Source: Psettodes erumei
Lineage: Eukaryota; Chordata; Actinopteri; Pleuronectiformes; Psettodidae
Assembly: GCA_016785225.1 (NCBI GenBank)
Contig: JAFBJZ010000880.1
Coordinates: forward strand, 1,116,001 to 1,180,000
Reading direction: 5' to 3'
DNA length: 64,000 nucleotides
This document shows, in pieces, positions 1 to 13,118 of this stretch. The notes under the pieces are model-generated. The model did not search any database. It was not told the DNA's origin and saw nothing but the letters and a program-made list of their open reading frames with translations. Within the stretch, counting starts at the first letter, position 1. Every line of letters starts with the position of its first letter. The translations under genes and the position numbers were made by a program.

Positions 1-480
1 GGAGGACGTCACTTCTCCAGATAAGGCACACAAAAGCCTACTTGACCTTTGCAAATGCTCATCTGGACTAAGAAGAAGACTTCTGGATTTCTGTTTTCTG
101 GTCAGATGAAACAAAAACTGAATTGTTTGGCCACAATGATGTATCCTTCATTTGGCATAAAAAAAGGGAAGCCTTCAACCCTACGAACATCATCCCCACT
201 GTCAACCATGGTGGTGGGAACCTAATGCTTTGGGGGTGTTTTTCAGCCAATGGACCAGGGAAACTAATCACAGTAAACGGCACCATGAAAAAAGAGCATT
301 ACATCAAGATTCTCAACAACAACATCAAGCAGCCTGCAGAGAAACTTGGCCTTGGGCACCAGTGGACATTTCAGCAAGACCCAAAACACACAGGAAAAGT
401 GGCAAAGAAATGGTGAGCGGACAAAAACATTAATGTTTTGCAGTGGCCCAGCCAGGGTCCTGACATGCAAAAAGCTGCTC
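1..480 (+). pseudogene. Tc1-like transposase remnant (C-terminal half)
   Basis: A reading frame from about 95 to 416 has Tc1 transposase signatures: VFWSDET (first catalytic Asp context), ELFGHND, PTVNHGGGNLMLWGCFSANG, then KLGLGHQWTFQQDPKHT (second catalytic Asp region). Past 416 the similarity continues in another frame as LQWPSQGPD at about 437-465, the usual WPSQSPDLNP block. It is therefore frameshifted, and it lacks the last catalytic Glu region and a recognisable right inverted terminal repeat. The left part is cut by the window start. It lies in the rarb intron after exon 4, opposite in strand to the gene. A dead, old insertion. Confidence 0.85.
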
Positions 481-514
481 AGCAATTATAGAATAAGAAT
501 AATTTCGGGCTTGA

Positions 515-515
515 C

Positions 516-542
<27 letters not shown>
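515..542. repeat. (GT)n microsatellite
   Basis: About 14 uninterrupted GT units directly downstream of the Tc1 remnant, followed by a short TA-rich run to about 560. Confidence 0.95.
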
Positions 543-546
<4 letters not shown>

Positions 547-973
547 ATTTTATATATATATAATTTCATGGTGTGTTTACAAGAAATATGACAAGAAATT
601 CCAAGAAAAAAATCTGAATGCCAAAAAATGTCAAAATTTGCACACAGGCACAGTTTCTGGGAAGCAAACTGGTTTCCTCTTTCTTGAGACTGAGCATGTG
701 AAGGAAGGTGACTGAAGAAACAAAAGCAAGTTGAAACACTTTTAGGAAAAATCTAAATATACACACTTCAGCCCCAGAAGCTCTTTCAGTGCAAGAGCTT
801 GAACACTGCATCACCATCGAGCGCCTGACCAGTCCACTGAAGTGACTGTGAAGACAGTCAGAGTGGCCCTCTTCCTCACAGTACATCAATCCCCTTGAGG
901 TTATTACTGTGAGCCAGTTAGCACAGCGGCTGCTGGACACTGTCATGAGCAAACAACCTATTGTGTGGCCACC

Positions 974-985
974 CGAGAGAGGGAC

Positions 986-1028
<43 letters not shown>
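974..1028. repeat. (GA)n microsatellite
   Basis: GA dinucleotides with a few interruptions (GGGACA near the start, one AAAG), about 55 bp. A purine strand of this length can form triplex (H-DNA). Confidence 0.95.
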
Positions 1029-3809
1029 TCATTAAATATGATCTAGGGTTAAGTGAGAGGCACATTAAGGCTGTGCTTAAATCACAGACAACGAGCTGCA
1101 GTCGACACAACAGCACTACCGATGCACATTCCACTGATTGACGTCTGATTTGATGGGGATGGAGGAGGCGGTGGTGCAGCGACGTGTGTGTCACAGAGGG
1201 AGGGTGGGTGTTTGCACAAGGCACATATGTCGGGGGGGTTGGGGGTGGAGGTGCCTGATATTAAAGCAACTTATCTTGCTCTTCCCTCTGGCTGGAGAGG
1301 GAGAGGGAAGACAAAAGGAGAGCTGAGGAGGGAGGAGGGTGAGATAATTCGCAGCTGGATCTTTTTTCTTTTTTCAACCCTACCCACCTCCACTGCAATT
1401 TCAGTCAATTACACCAGTCCCATAATTCAATACAGTGAAACAAGAAAGTTGCTGGGGAATTCTAATTTCATTTAAGCACATTTATCCAAACAAATTGGAG
1501 AAGTTGCAACGCTGGGAAAGAAGGCGGCTGTGTAGAAACGAGCACTCTGCAGTACATCAGCAGACTCGTGTGTACAGATGCAGAAAGGGAAACGGCAGTA
1601 AAGGCAGCCAGCACCTGTGACGGATAGTGATGGCAGACAAACAGTAATGTGGCTAATATCTCTGGGTCGGGCTGTGTACTGTACGGCAGCAGCGCCCGCT
1701 GCCTGGAGCCCCCACCTAGGGCTAAATGTTTTATTTTGCCTTTGAAACTGCCAGGCTCGTTTTTCATCGCCATCACTGTCAATGAAGCATTATTCATTGT
1801 CGAGCTAAGCCCTCTCACTCGCGTAGCTATCTCTGCTAACCCGGCAATGAACTCCTAAATCACTGCCGACTAGGATTTGAATATTTCACCACATAATTGG
1901 AGCTTTAACCTAATCTAGGGGCACAGGAGCTTCTCTTCTGTTTCCGACGAGGAGGGCTCAAAAGGCGCATCAGCATCCAATCACTAATAATAAGGAACTT
2001 CTCACAGCCTGTGAGCAAGCATAATTACCACTGATCCAGATTAAGGCTTTATCTGAGGCCCGACTGCCACTCCAACAAATAGCAAACACTGGCTTATATC
2101 ATAACCAGGGAGCAATGTTTTGCTATCATGTCCCACTATTTTCAGCTATGGATTTTGCTTCAATACAGACTGATTATTCTGTAAAATTTGGAAGTGTCTT
2201 GTGGGAGATTGAATGGGATGAAGGCGGAGTAGGGAAGGGTTACAGCGATTAGTAGCTTTGTGTTTGGACTGAAAGAAGGAAAAAAAACCAGCTCATGTTG
2301 GTGAAAGCTGACTGTACATAAGAAATAACAGTACCAGCTGCACACAGCAGAGAGCTAATAGTGGCACCATGGCCAATTTGCCCTGTTTTAGAACTCCTTA
2401 CCCACCCGTATTCATTGTCAGTGACTGAAAGATTTTCAATACCGCAACAAGAGAGACATCAATGCGCATTATAGCTGCTGCTCAGGAGATTTGTTTATTT
2501 TAGTATAAACAGTATTTCCACATGATTGACAGGTGTCATGAGATTTCCAAAACAAGCTCTGTCAAATCATTAATCACATACACCCCCCCCACCCCCCCGA
2601 TCTCCAACATTCCCTACAAATGAGTGTTTGTGGAGCGCCTCTGTCAATCACTACCACTAACTGTAATCTATATGGAAGTCAACTTAAAAACAAACACATT
2701 AGATGCTGCCAGCTCCCTGCACAATGCCGCCGTGCCTATGTGTCAATCAAAGTGCTGCTGTTGAGGTATGAGCTGTCATGCAGCTTTAACTATTGACTGA
2801 TAAAGTCTTGTAAAACTCAGCTGAATATGAGTTTGCGGTGTCAAGTACGTGCTGGTACGTGCTCTGGAGGATTTTCTTGCCGTTTTCTAACCTCTAACTT
2901 TCCATGAAGAGTGCAGAACCATCCCTCAGGGGAAGGAGAGGCTCGCTGTCACTCAGATGAAGGGAATGTATGGCCCCTTTCCATACAGGGTTGGGCACTT
3001 TGAGACTGGACGGCACTCTTCTCCTAGGCCCTGCATGCATTAGCATCTGGTCTTTCATGGGTTGTTAGTTTAGCACAGGGCCCAGTGCTTCAGGGTTTCA
3101 GGGACGGCGCAGGACTCTCAGCCTTGGCTTCCGCTGGGAGACGACAGGGGGAATAAAGCCCTCACTAACCCTGACGTGTGTTCTCAACGCAAGGCTTAGC
3201 TCCGTCACGCGTGAATCTGCCACTCGATGATTTGCAAAAGCAGATAAGGACGCAAGGTGGATTAGCCACATTTATTCTACTTTTCAGACATGTCAAAAAC
3301 TAGAGGCTCACATCAGCGTCTGCCTCCACTGGAGTGGCAGCTGCTGGCTTGCTTTTGCCTGATGAGGGTTTGATGCTGGAAGCTGCAGTGTCTTCTATTC
3401 TTAACAAAACTTTTAGTCTTTTCATTTCCCTTCTCACAGTTGCCCAGTATAGAAATTGTTACCATCTCAAATGACATTTTCAGAAGTGTTATTATAATGA
3501 TTTTTACAGTCGAACATGCCTTATGCGTAATGAATGAGTATTGAGAGGGGAGATGAAGTGTTGTACATTGGTGCACAGCAGCTGCATTGGATTCGGAGTA
3601 CAGTAGAAGAGATTGATTATCATTATGAGATCTGCACTCAGGGTTAGGTGACAAGATCGGATCAAAGACACACACTCTGTGACTGACCAATACAGTGTCG
3701 CAGGATCAGATTAACAGTGTGGCTCTGTTGTTTATGATGCAAAAAGAGGTGAACTTTGATTGATCCACAGAAAGATGTCTTGGCAGGCACCGCAGGATAG
3801 GAAACTCAC

Positions 3810-3970
3810 CGTGGTGTATTTGCCAAGCTGGCAGAGGGAGGGGAAGGTTTCTTGATGGGCCTTACGAATCTTTTCAATGATGCTCTCCAGCTCAGCTGTC
3901 AGCTCATAGCTCTCTGCCAGCTCCGGCTTTGGGCTCTCTTTCTTCTTCTTATTCCGGTCATTGCGAACGG
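3810..3970 (-). CDS. rarb: rarb exon 4: hinge (D domain), residues 150-203
   Basis: This exon encodes the end of the split Ser150 codon and residues V151-T203. It begins VRNDRNKKKKES, the basic stretch after the DNA-binding domain that serves as nuclear localisation signal and DNA-contact extension in RARs. It ends with KAHQETFPSLCQLGKYTT, the conserved start of the ligand-binding region. Acceptor tttcctccag precedes it and donor ACG|gtgagt follows (minus strand). The length of 161 nt equals the family's usual exon. The middle part (SPKPELAESYELTAELESII) is closer to RAR-beta (ESYEMTAELDDL) than to RAR-gamma (DSYELSPQLEEL). The reading frame continues beyond the window through the next intron at phase 0. 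Confidence 0.97.
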
Positions 3971-6139
3971 CTGGAGGAAAACAAAGGATTGGGATTAGCA
4001 TCAACAATGGAAACTGCAAATGGATGGCTTGATCAGTGTAAAATGTGGTGTTTGAGGGTTGAAATTAAATAAAAGGTACAAGAGAACTTGCTCGTGAGCT
4101 GTTTTTCTGGTTACTTTTAAGAGATGCAGCAAATTGTCAAGTTATAAAGTGAAACCTTCTGTAATGATGGAAAGTTTGGAGCTGCAGACTCTTCTGTCAG
4201 ATGAACCAGTCTCTGTCAGCTTAGTGCCGTTGGCAAAGTCTCAAAAAGGGAGAAAACAAAAGTGGCTATAAAAGCTCAAGTGCTGCAGAAATGGATTGTG
4301 TGATTTGCATGGCCATTTGAAATCAATTTCCCATTTCCATTAGTTCCCACTTACAGCTAATTTGGTGCTTTTTTATTTGGCTCATCTGGGGTAATTTGAG
4401 GTCAGAAGTGTAAAGCAATATGACATTTGGCTTTGGAAATCGATGCTGTTGTTTCTTTGTCCTTTGTGATGTTTGAATAAATGCTTTTGGATATACCTTC
4501 TGGGTTGTTTAATGTTGTACAACAGCAGAAGGGCCAAAGGAAAGTTGGTCACATGATAGATTTCAGAGCAGAGTGGGACATTATTTTAAGCCAAGTCTCT
4601 TTATTCACTTTATCAACATAGCGTGTCTTACTTTATTATTCAGTGTGAGTTTTATTACTATTTATATTACGTGCTGTGATGTGTCTGATGTCAGTAACTG
4701 AATGGTCTATGGCTGTGGCCTGGACTGGCTGGCCTGGCTCTTACAGTAGCAGGGGAACACTGCCTGTGCCGATAGAATACTTTCAATATTAGGGGGGCAG
4801 GGTATGAGCGGCCCCTCCCAAAATGGACTGATCCTCAATTTTTTGCAGTCTGATTGGCTTATTTGTGCAGATTGGAGGAGTTTTTACTCCATCAGTTTTG
4901 TGTAGTAAGAGACAGTTCACAGTGCTTTTTGCAGAAAACAATGGTGAAAAAAGAGAAGACACATGAAACAGAAATAGGTTGTGTAGAAAAATACAAATGA
5001 AAAGAAAATTAAAATTTTGGCACGAGATGCACATACTTTCAGGCTTTCCTGACCTGGTCTTGTTCTGATTCTGTGCAGTGGTGCTATACTTCCTGTACTT
5101 ATTTAAATATTATTGTACAAACTGAGGAGGCCGGTGTTAGCAAGACATCCAGACATCTTCAGCTTAATAAGATTCTTTTTATACCTCCCAAAAATATTAG
5201 TGTTAAAATTCCTGCCAAAGGTTTTCTGATCCTGCTCTTCAGATGCTCACATTACAGTCTCAGTCTGTCCCTGCCTGTTTCAGTGATGAACACTGACAAA
5301 AGGACTGTTGGTCCTTTCAAACTAAAACAGATGTTTACTGCACATAGTCTCAGAGACAAATCAGTCACAAACAGGGAGTCCAGATGCCATGGCTGTTTAA
5401 TTCTGACATACAGGACATGTTCCACCCACATTTCACATCTCGTACTCTGTCTCCACAATGTCTGACCACAATAAGAAAGTCAATGAGATTTTCTGCATCA
5501 CAGAATGAGACTGAATGTTTTGGTCGGCCGTTGCCTCGTGCTGATTATTCTGCTGAGAGGCAGCAGCTAAGTGCTAACATTAATCACTTCATACATCCTG
5601 ACCTACATCTTTGACCTATATGTCCATTATATGGGAGTAGCCTATGTATGTATGTGGGAGAGGATTTCCACGACATCAACTGTGATTAGACAGTTTGTAA
5701 AGCAAACCTTGACGATGACAATGGTAATTAATTCACAGACTGAGATTCAGATAAACACTAACAATGACTCAGTTCAGTTGAAACAAAGAAAAGACAGAGG
5801 TCCTGGCCCATTTCTGGACCGGTACCATAAAATTTCAATTGTATTTCCAGCTTCATTCTCTACGAGGCAACGATTATCCTCAAACATGATGAAACCAGTA
5901 ATGGGAGCACTGATCCTGACCTTGTCTGTCAACAATGCAACAGTCTTCCAGGAGACACTGTCTGAATACACAGTATGTTTCTTCATTCCCATATGTAAAC
6001 TGTTGTGTCCAGTTTGGCCAGCCAACGTGGTTAAACACCAGGTATAATGAGCGATCTCTTTTCACTCATCTGTCCTAAGTGATGCATCTATTCCAGGTTA
6101 GTGATGGAGGATTTCTCCTTCTGTCATTACCACACTCGA

Positions 6140-6460
6140 GATGGGAAATAGACCCACAGAGCAGACTCAGAAGCTGTCTCACAGGAAAGCGTGTCTGCCT
6201 GTGAACAGGAAGCATGAGGAACGGTCTCACAGGGGTCACAACAAAGTCACAAGGAACAGGAGGAGTAACGCTGGAACTCTCACACAAGCGCTTCCAAACA
6301 CTGGGGAGGGGAAGACAACACGACACAAGCCAATCACAAGCACAGGAAGTAAATATACAGATGACCTACTGCGATGTAACCATCAAAATAAAACAGGAAA
6401 CCAAAACAGCAAAGGAATGTAAACAAAAAACTGGAGTTGGTTATGACAGTTGTGACCACA
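6140..6460. repeat. Possible LTR-element tail remnant
   Basis: Purine-rich sequence full of AACAGGA-type steps (acaggaagcatgagg, aacaggaggagtaacg, aaataaaacaggaaacc). It resembles the tail of fish LTR-retroelement repeats as I remember them. No intact LTR ends (TG...CA) or duplication could be defined, so this is a weak call. Confidence 0.25.
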
Positions 6461-7504
6461 ATTTCACAGCAACTGTCAGATTCTCATCATGTTAAGAAAA
6501 AAACCCACTGCAAACAATGCACGCCCCCTCAGAGCTCTGGTTGAAATGCTGTCAGTGATAGGCAGTCACTGTGGTAATGTGAGGGTGAAACCAGGTGGTC
6601 CATGAACACGTACACACATGATACAAAAACACTTTGCCCCATGGTGGGGGGCGGGGTCCACAATCTGTTCAACTGTGTGCGCATGTCATTTGTCACAGTG
6701 TGGCGACAATCAGTGTCTGGCGAGGGGGGTGGCGGTCCTGACACACGCCGGCGAGCCACGAGATGTGATTTAGGAAGACAGCGATGTGGCAAGCGCGCCC
6801 CCCCAGCACTCACCCAGGGCAATCAATTACTATTGCACTGCAGGCAAATTACTGTGAGTATGAGCAGACACATCGAAATGATGCATCCAACAAGGAGCCA
6901 TTAAAATGTATGGGTTTTTGATAACCACCAAAAAAGGGAAGCCATCCAGCGCAGCTCATCATAGCGTGGTGCCTGTGATCATTGCTCCCAACATCCACAT
7001 GAAAAGTATCTGCACTTTTATCTTTACTGGCCTGGAAAGATCTATCTGGATGGTGCTGCTTTTTTGTGTAAAATGTTATGACGTCTTGGGAGCTAAATGG
7101 GCAGTCGGGCTGAAAACAGCGCTGCGTAAGAGACACAGGCTGCAATGGTGTGGACACATTGCTGCAGGTACCGTTTGAGATGATGAAAAACAGCCTGGAC
7201 AGCACTGACAGTAAAGTACTTTTACTTTAGTCATAACTACAAGACAGGCTTTTACGTTTCTGTAAAGTTTTCAGTCCAGCAGTGTTTTTATCCTGTGTTG
7301 CGATGATTATGAGGGAAACATTCGAGGATTATGTTGTATTCTATTGCTCCAAAAGTTGAGACAGGTTCAGCTATTTTTCTGAATGACCTTGTAAATTTGT
7401 TTTTGTGCCAGAGTTGGTTTGCATTGGCACACTTGTTGTCAATGAAAGTGGGGGCTGCCTCTTTACTACTTTCCAGGTGCATATGCTTCCACAAATGCTA
7501 TATA

Positions 7505-7560
7505 CGGGTAATTTTGTAAAACTAGAAAGCACACCCAAGGTGCAGACCTCCGCCAAACAT
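7505..7560. repeat. Dispersed repeat fragment
   Basis: The string aaactagaaagcac followed by gcagacctccgccaaac resembles a short motif pair found at one end of a common fish interspersed repeat (ctagaaaggcac ... gcagacctccgcc, from memory). The boundaries are not defined. Confidence 0.3.
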
Positions 7561-10500
7561 TTCCCCCAATTAAAAAATTTACTGGAGCGTTTGCAGCCAT
7601 TTGAGAATCAAATCCGTGACCTGCTTCTCAGGATTCATCGCTACTGTAGAAGCAACACCTCTTGCATTCCAAATAGTCATTTCATTCTTTCAACAGATAC
7701 AAATATTCAGCAATATCTTATTAACATCCTATTATAACTTCAAATATCTTATGAGCTACCAATGAATTCATGTCAGTGGTGCTAAATTAGACATTATTCT
7801 ACAAGTGCACATGACAAGTTTCAGAAATCCGAAAAAAATTTAATGATCTAATATGTTTTTTTTTTACTAATGAAATATATGAATTTGAAGGTCCCAGTGA
7901 TGTTGAATGAAAAAGAGTGCGCACTGTGAATGAGTGACAAATGAGTGAGTGTGGAGTGTTTTTGAAGTGCTCTCCAGAGCGTTAGGGATGAACTGTGAGT
8001 GGGAATCACACAATAGTAAATACACTCTTCACAGTGAGGCCTGCTGTCACACTCCCATCCCTTGGTTTTCAAGACACTCGTCTCCCCTGCCTTTAGTCAA
8101 AGAGCAATGTTCCACCCTCCGTCTTTTGTGCCCGTCTTTAATTCTTTTTGTCACAGCTGCTTCGACACTCCTGCTGCAGCCTGGCATTTGTTCTCCTCTC
8201 TCTGCTCTGCTTTAGCAGGATGTTATGTGGTTTGGGGGCAGCAGGCACGGATGACGGCCGCGGTTGAGAAGCCACCCGCCATCTGCGGGCTGCCAAGCTC
8301 TGCATAGTGTCTCCACAAGCAAACAGATGCAGCAGCAAATAAATACCATTTATCTGGAGCCTGCGCGGTCTAGCCCGGGCTACTTGCCACAGCACTTAAC
8401 ATGGCAGCTCCCTCACACTAACCAGGTGGATGTCGAGGAATGGTGATAAGTCTTCGCTGCTGCCAGAGCTTTGAGTCTGAGCAAATGGTCTTAATGGTGC
8501 AGGGAAGTGGAGGGGAGAAAGGGCTGTCAGAAGGGAAACCTGCACTGTGAAAATGTGACCTTGGAGCAGGAGGGGGCTCAGGGTGCAACACAGGCGACTT
8601 AGAAGTGATAAGACAGTCTCATGATGGTCTCAATGCGAGTTGAGTTCTCTTCCACACTGACAAGACCTAATAGTTTTTGGGAAATGATGCTTATTTTGCA
8701 TTGTACCCAGATGGAAAAAAACTATATTATTCTGATTTATGTGCATCCAGCAAGGAGAGAGCCACTAGCTGATGCAAGATGATGAAAATGTCACCAGTAA
8801 ACTGTGGGTGGCACCAGATGAAAAGTCAGGGGCTCACCATTAAGAGTCATCCTCTACACTTCATTTGCATGGCAATCCACTATTAAACCAAAGAATGCCA
8901 TGGTGTCATCAAGGGACGGAGAAGGTTTCATTTTTTCAATTCTGTGCATAAATCCAAGAAAATCCATCCAACAGCTGAAATGTTTCTATTTTGCATTGGC
9001 GGCAACATGACTTTCACCAGGCTGGCTGACTGTAATGTAAGAAAGAAAACTGGTGATGTAATATTCTTGTAATATGCTTCTGCATAACCCCCCCAGATCA
9101 CATTCAATTACAATGTCCTGCACCTGTCTTCCTGCTTGTATGTTTGCATAAGGGTCCTTTATCCCATTAACAAACTGTGACAGTATGACTCAGGCCGCTG
9201 CATGAAGCAGACCAAGCATTTCCATTGTTTTCAAGGTGAAACATGCCATGGAGTACCTTCATGCCTTACGCCAGTACCTCCTATGATCTGAAGGAAAACC
9301 TTGCTGCCTGGACAGTGATTGAAAGATTGTCATTTTCCAAATCTCTCCAATTCAATTTTTCCAAATTGAATTTGTGTCCCTCAGGTTAAGTTTCAGGCTA
9401 TCCTGTGTCCTCCCAGCAACACCTGAGAGAATCCTAGCAGGTCTACTTATAAACTTCAAGCCAAAGAAAATTCCTTTTGTTTATGATGGGCGCTACGAGT
9501 CAGCTAGCCTCTTGCCTGATACTACCCTGAAACCCCCAGCAAATGCCTTTTCTTGGGACAAGCCTTACCTTTATGTGGCGGTCCCGGTGTGCTGGTACCC
9601 ATAGAGGAACCGTCAGTCTTCACTGCTACCCAGCACTGTATCTGACCCCCCCAGCCCGCCCTAGAGTTGGCCTGCTCAAACCTGAGCTGACTGTCTCCTG
9701 CTCCTTCCACTTCCTGTCACCTGACAGTCCCCAACCACTCACACATCTGTTGCCACCCTCCTCATTACACCAACCAGTTACACCTATTACCTGCCTACCT
9801 GTCATCATTTCTATTAGAGCCACTTCACTGCACCTGTGCGCCTGCTTGCGCGTGCATTCAGGTCATCCACTCTATTGTCCGCACCCACACCGTAACTGTG
9901 TCTGTCTGGTGCACCTGCTGCAGGACTCCTGTCTATCCCTGTCTGTCATCATCACATTTTAATTAGTTCAGATGGGTCACTGGCTTGTCCCAACAGACTG
10001 AGGTACCAGTCAATCTCCTTTGCCACAGAAAGACACAAATAGAAATCATATACACTGGGCAAAAGCTGAGGCTTTCTACCTGTACAGCCACTCCACAAGT
10101 TTTCATGTAAATGTTGGACAGTTCCTTTAAAACAACAACAACAACGGAACTAAAAAGGCTTTTGTAAAATATTACACATTAATGACATTGGAGATATTGT
10201 ACAAGATGTATAAGTACAGCCAGAATATTTTCTTTCAAAAACGTATTTATGTCAAACGTCTATATATCATCACAATGCACAGGGCCAACCAGCACCTGCA
10301 GATTCACCTGATTAATTATGGATCATATCACAACTCATGGCATTCTGTGACTCATAATCACTCATATAATACAAAAACAGAACTTGTGCAAGGAAGCATT
10401 CATTCACTTACCTGCTGGTACAGCACATACACACACTCAGGCACAAGCAAGGACCCACACACACAAAACAATTCTCTCTTTGTGTTCCACTCCCAGTAGC

Positions 10501-13118
10501 AGTTCAGTTTTCTCCAGAGGCACATGATAGCACAAGCCTGGTGTGGAAAAGCAGATGTTTCTATTCCGTCTTCTGACTCAGGCTTCAGAATGAACTGTCA
10601 ACACCCTGCTTTCCTTATGAAATAGTTACCACTACAACAGAGAGGCTTTTCAGGTGATATGTGGCCTGTGGTGAGTCATATTTAGAGGTTCTCCAACCCC
10701 AGGGTCAGTAAAAGCTAAGAACAATTAATCATGTCTCTAAAAACACAGCCAGAATGTTCTATACAGTCTGATAAACCGTTACTGTTTTTAATTTTTTGGC
10801 TGATTGGAGTATCTAACTACATATCAGTGCCACATTAACAGTCATCACAAGTTTCTACCTGACATTTTAAACCAAATGTCACTCTTATTTTAGCTTTATT
10901 AGCACTAATGTTGCACTTTTCTCACCTAGTATTTACCTGATTTTTTGGTTGTTTTTTTTTACAAGAACAGATGCCTGCTGTGGCTGGAAATTTCATTGAG
11001 AACAGTGAGACTGGACTAGAACACCAAAGTTGTGGGCCATACAACCAAACCAAAAACAAATGAGAACTGCAGTTGGGGGATAGTTTTATATAGTGTTGAT
11101 TTATCTAGGGCTGATAGGAATGCCTCGAAGCATCAAAGCTTCAGCCACTGCCTTGGTAATCGATGGCCAAATCAGTATTCATTTTCATCAATTTGCATCA
11201 ATTTATTTTCTTGATTTAAGTTCCCTCTGGTAAGTTTATACTGTACGTCTCAGGCTTTTATTTTGAAAGATATGTTTTCGTATGTATTAGAAGCAGGAAA
11301 AGTTTTGGCCATATTCACACATGAGAGCCTCCATGTTCCTTTTTTAAAAAAAAATAAATGCAAGTAAAATACAGGCACAATCCTAATCCACCATCCTTCA
11401 CTGGCTTTCTGATAACAACTGTTGCCAGTACTGGGACTGCTCAGATGGAAAAGTTTACGGCTTTGATTTTATTATTTCATTGTGTTGCAGAAAGCCTTCT
11501 TTAAGTGACCAAAACCTTTAGGGGAAATGTCTTTACCTAACTTCAAATGATTGGGCTGCAAATTGTTTTACTGGATGTATTGTCATCCATAAATTTCACA
11601 CCCAGCTTGGGTCACTATGGAGGCAGGTGCACACAGCCCCCGTCTCATTACCTGCCATTTGGAGTGCAACACCTACCCTTGCCTCAGACATACCAAAAGA
11701 CTACTCAGATATTAGTCACTCCTTACAAATTTTGACCAAGTTTAAGAAAAAAACTATGGTTTTCATTCTCCCTTTGCAGCCCTGTTACAGCCAATCATTT
11801 TTTGTTCCTGTACTCTTGATGGGTCATTCTAGTTCTGACATAAGGGCTTGAAATGTTTTGAAAACCACGTCATTAATAATCACTTTGTATCTGTCTCCCA
11901 GCTGACAGGTACATTTGGTATTCAGAGGACCCATTTTTTTTTACAATGCACTGAGCAATGCCTTAAATCTCTGCTCCCGGAAAACCTCCCTTATAATCCT
12001 ATAGACACATTTTTGTAATTACACTCTACTCCACAATTAATGTCACTCAATGTCAGTTCTATAGTTTTCCATCTCAGACATGAGCTGCTCCATCATGTCA
12101 GCTGTCAGAGCTGCATGGGAACAGGGCTGAGAGTTTCATTTTTCAGATTCCATTTGGGACCTGACCTTTGTACACTTTACACTGTATATGGATCTATCAC
12201 ACAGGGCTTAGGGGAGTGGGCCTGCGACTGGAAGGTCCAGTAGGAAGAAAGATGGAAGGATGATGTGCCTTTGAGCATGGCACTTCAGCATTTCTCTAAC
12301 TACTCCCCAGTGCTCCAGCTGTGTGTGCTAACTGGTCCTAGAGTCTGAGTGTCTTCACTACTAATGGATGTTAAATACAGAAATCAAATGTCCAGTTTCT
12401 GTGAAAAAAAACATACTTGTACAGTAACACATTCTTCTTCCTCTACATGTACACCACACACCCCCCCTTCAATGTGGTACTTCATAACAGGGGACTGTAA
12501 TTCAGCTGAGGACCTTAAGATAAAGAGAACTAATATGTTAGCACCCAAAGGGCACAGCAGAAAATCTTGTGTCATTTCTTTTAACAATAATAATGTTTTT
12601 TGTGATATAAATAGAATTTGATAATGCTGAAGACCTTGAACACATTGTAGGGTTTCTTGCTGACACCTGCCTCCTCTATTTATACAAGTACATCCTCACT
12701 GTACTGAATCAAAGCAAGACCAGGTCAGGCAAGTGAGAGCCAACATTCTTCTTTAACCTTCTTTAAAAAAAACCCATTCTCTACCTCTTCTGTTTCTCCA
12801 CCATCCATTTCTTATTCATCTGTCTTCTTTCTTTTAAAAATTGTTTTCCACTAAATTGCTGTAAGCGGTCTCTGTATTAGACTGAGATCTTTACATTGAT
12901 TACATTATTGATTACATTACATTACACTGGCCCAGTCTGACAGACACAGACGGTGTTCAGCTGCTAATGTGAGGGCCACAGATCATACAGTAAGTGACAC
13001 CAGAAATGGAAAAATAAAACTTTTTCTGAAATCTCATGTTGTCCCATTCTTATTCCTCTGACTGCTGTATTTGGCATTCCCCCACAAGAGCTGATTCTGA
13101 CCAAAACCTAACCAGGTA

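Larger units (their letters stand above)
1..3809 (-). other. rarb: rarb intron 4 (partial)
   Basis: Sequence downstream of the exon 4 donor (gtgagt read on the minus strand from 3809). It holds the Tc1 remnant at 1-480, a TG tract and a GA tract. The stretch 1,030-3,809 is otherwise non-repetitive. No further RAR exon is visible; the expected next exon, encoding the start of the ligand-binding domain, is absent. The C-rich run at 2,582-2,599 is the only other notable simple sequence. Open frames here have no recognisable domain. Confidence 0.85.

Noticed and set aside
1..3809. Search for rarb ligand-binding-domain exons
   Set aside because: No frame on the minus strand contains the expected WDKFSELATKCIIK or FTGLTIADQITLLK-type motifs; the exons are beyond the window.
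5571..6047. 158-codon plus-strand ORF in intron 3
   Set aside because: No domain, no codon or splice support; likely chance.
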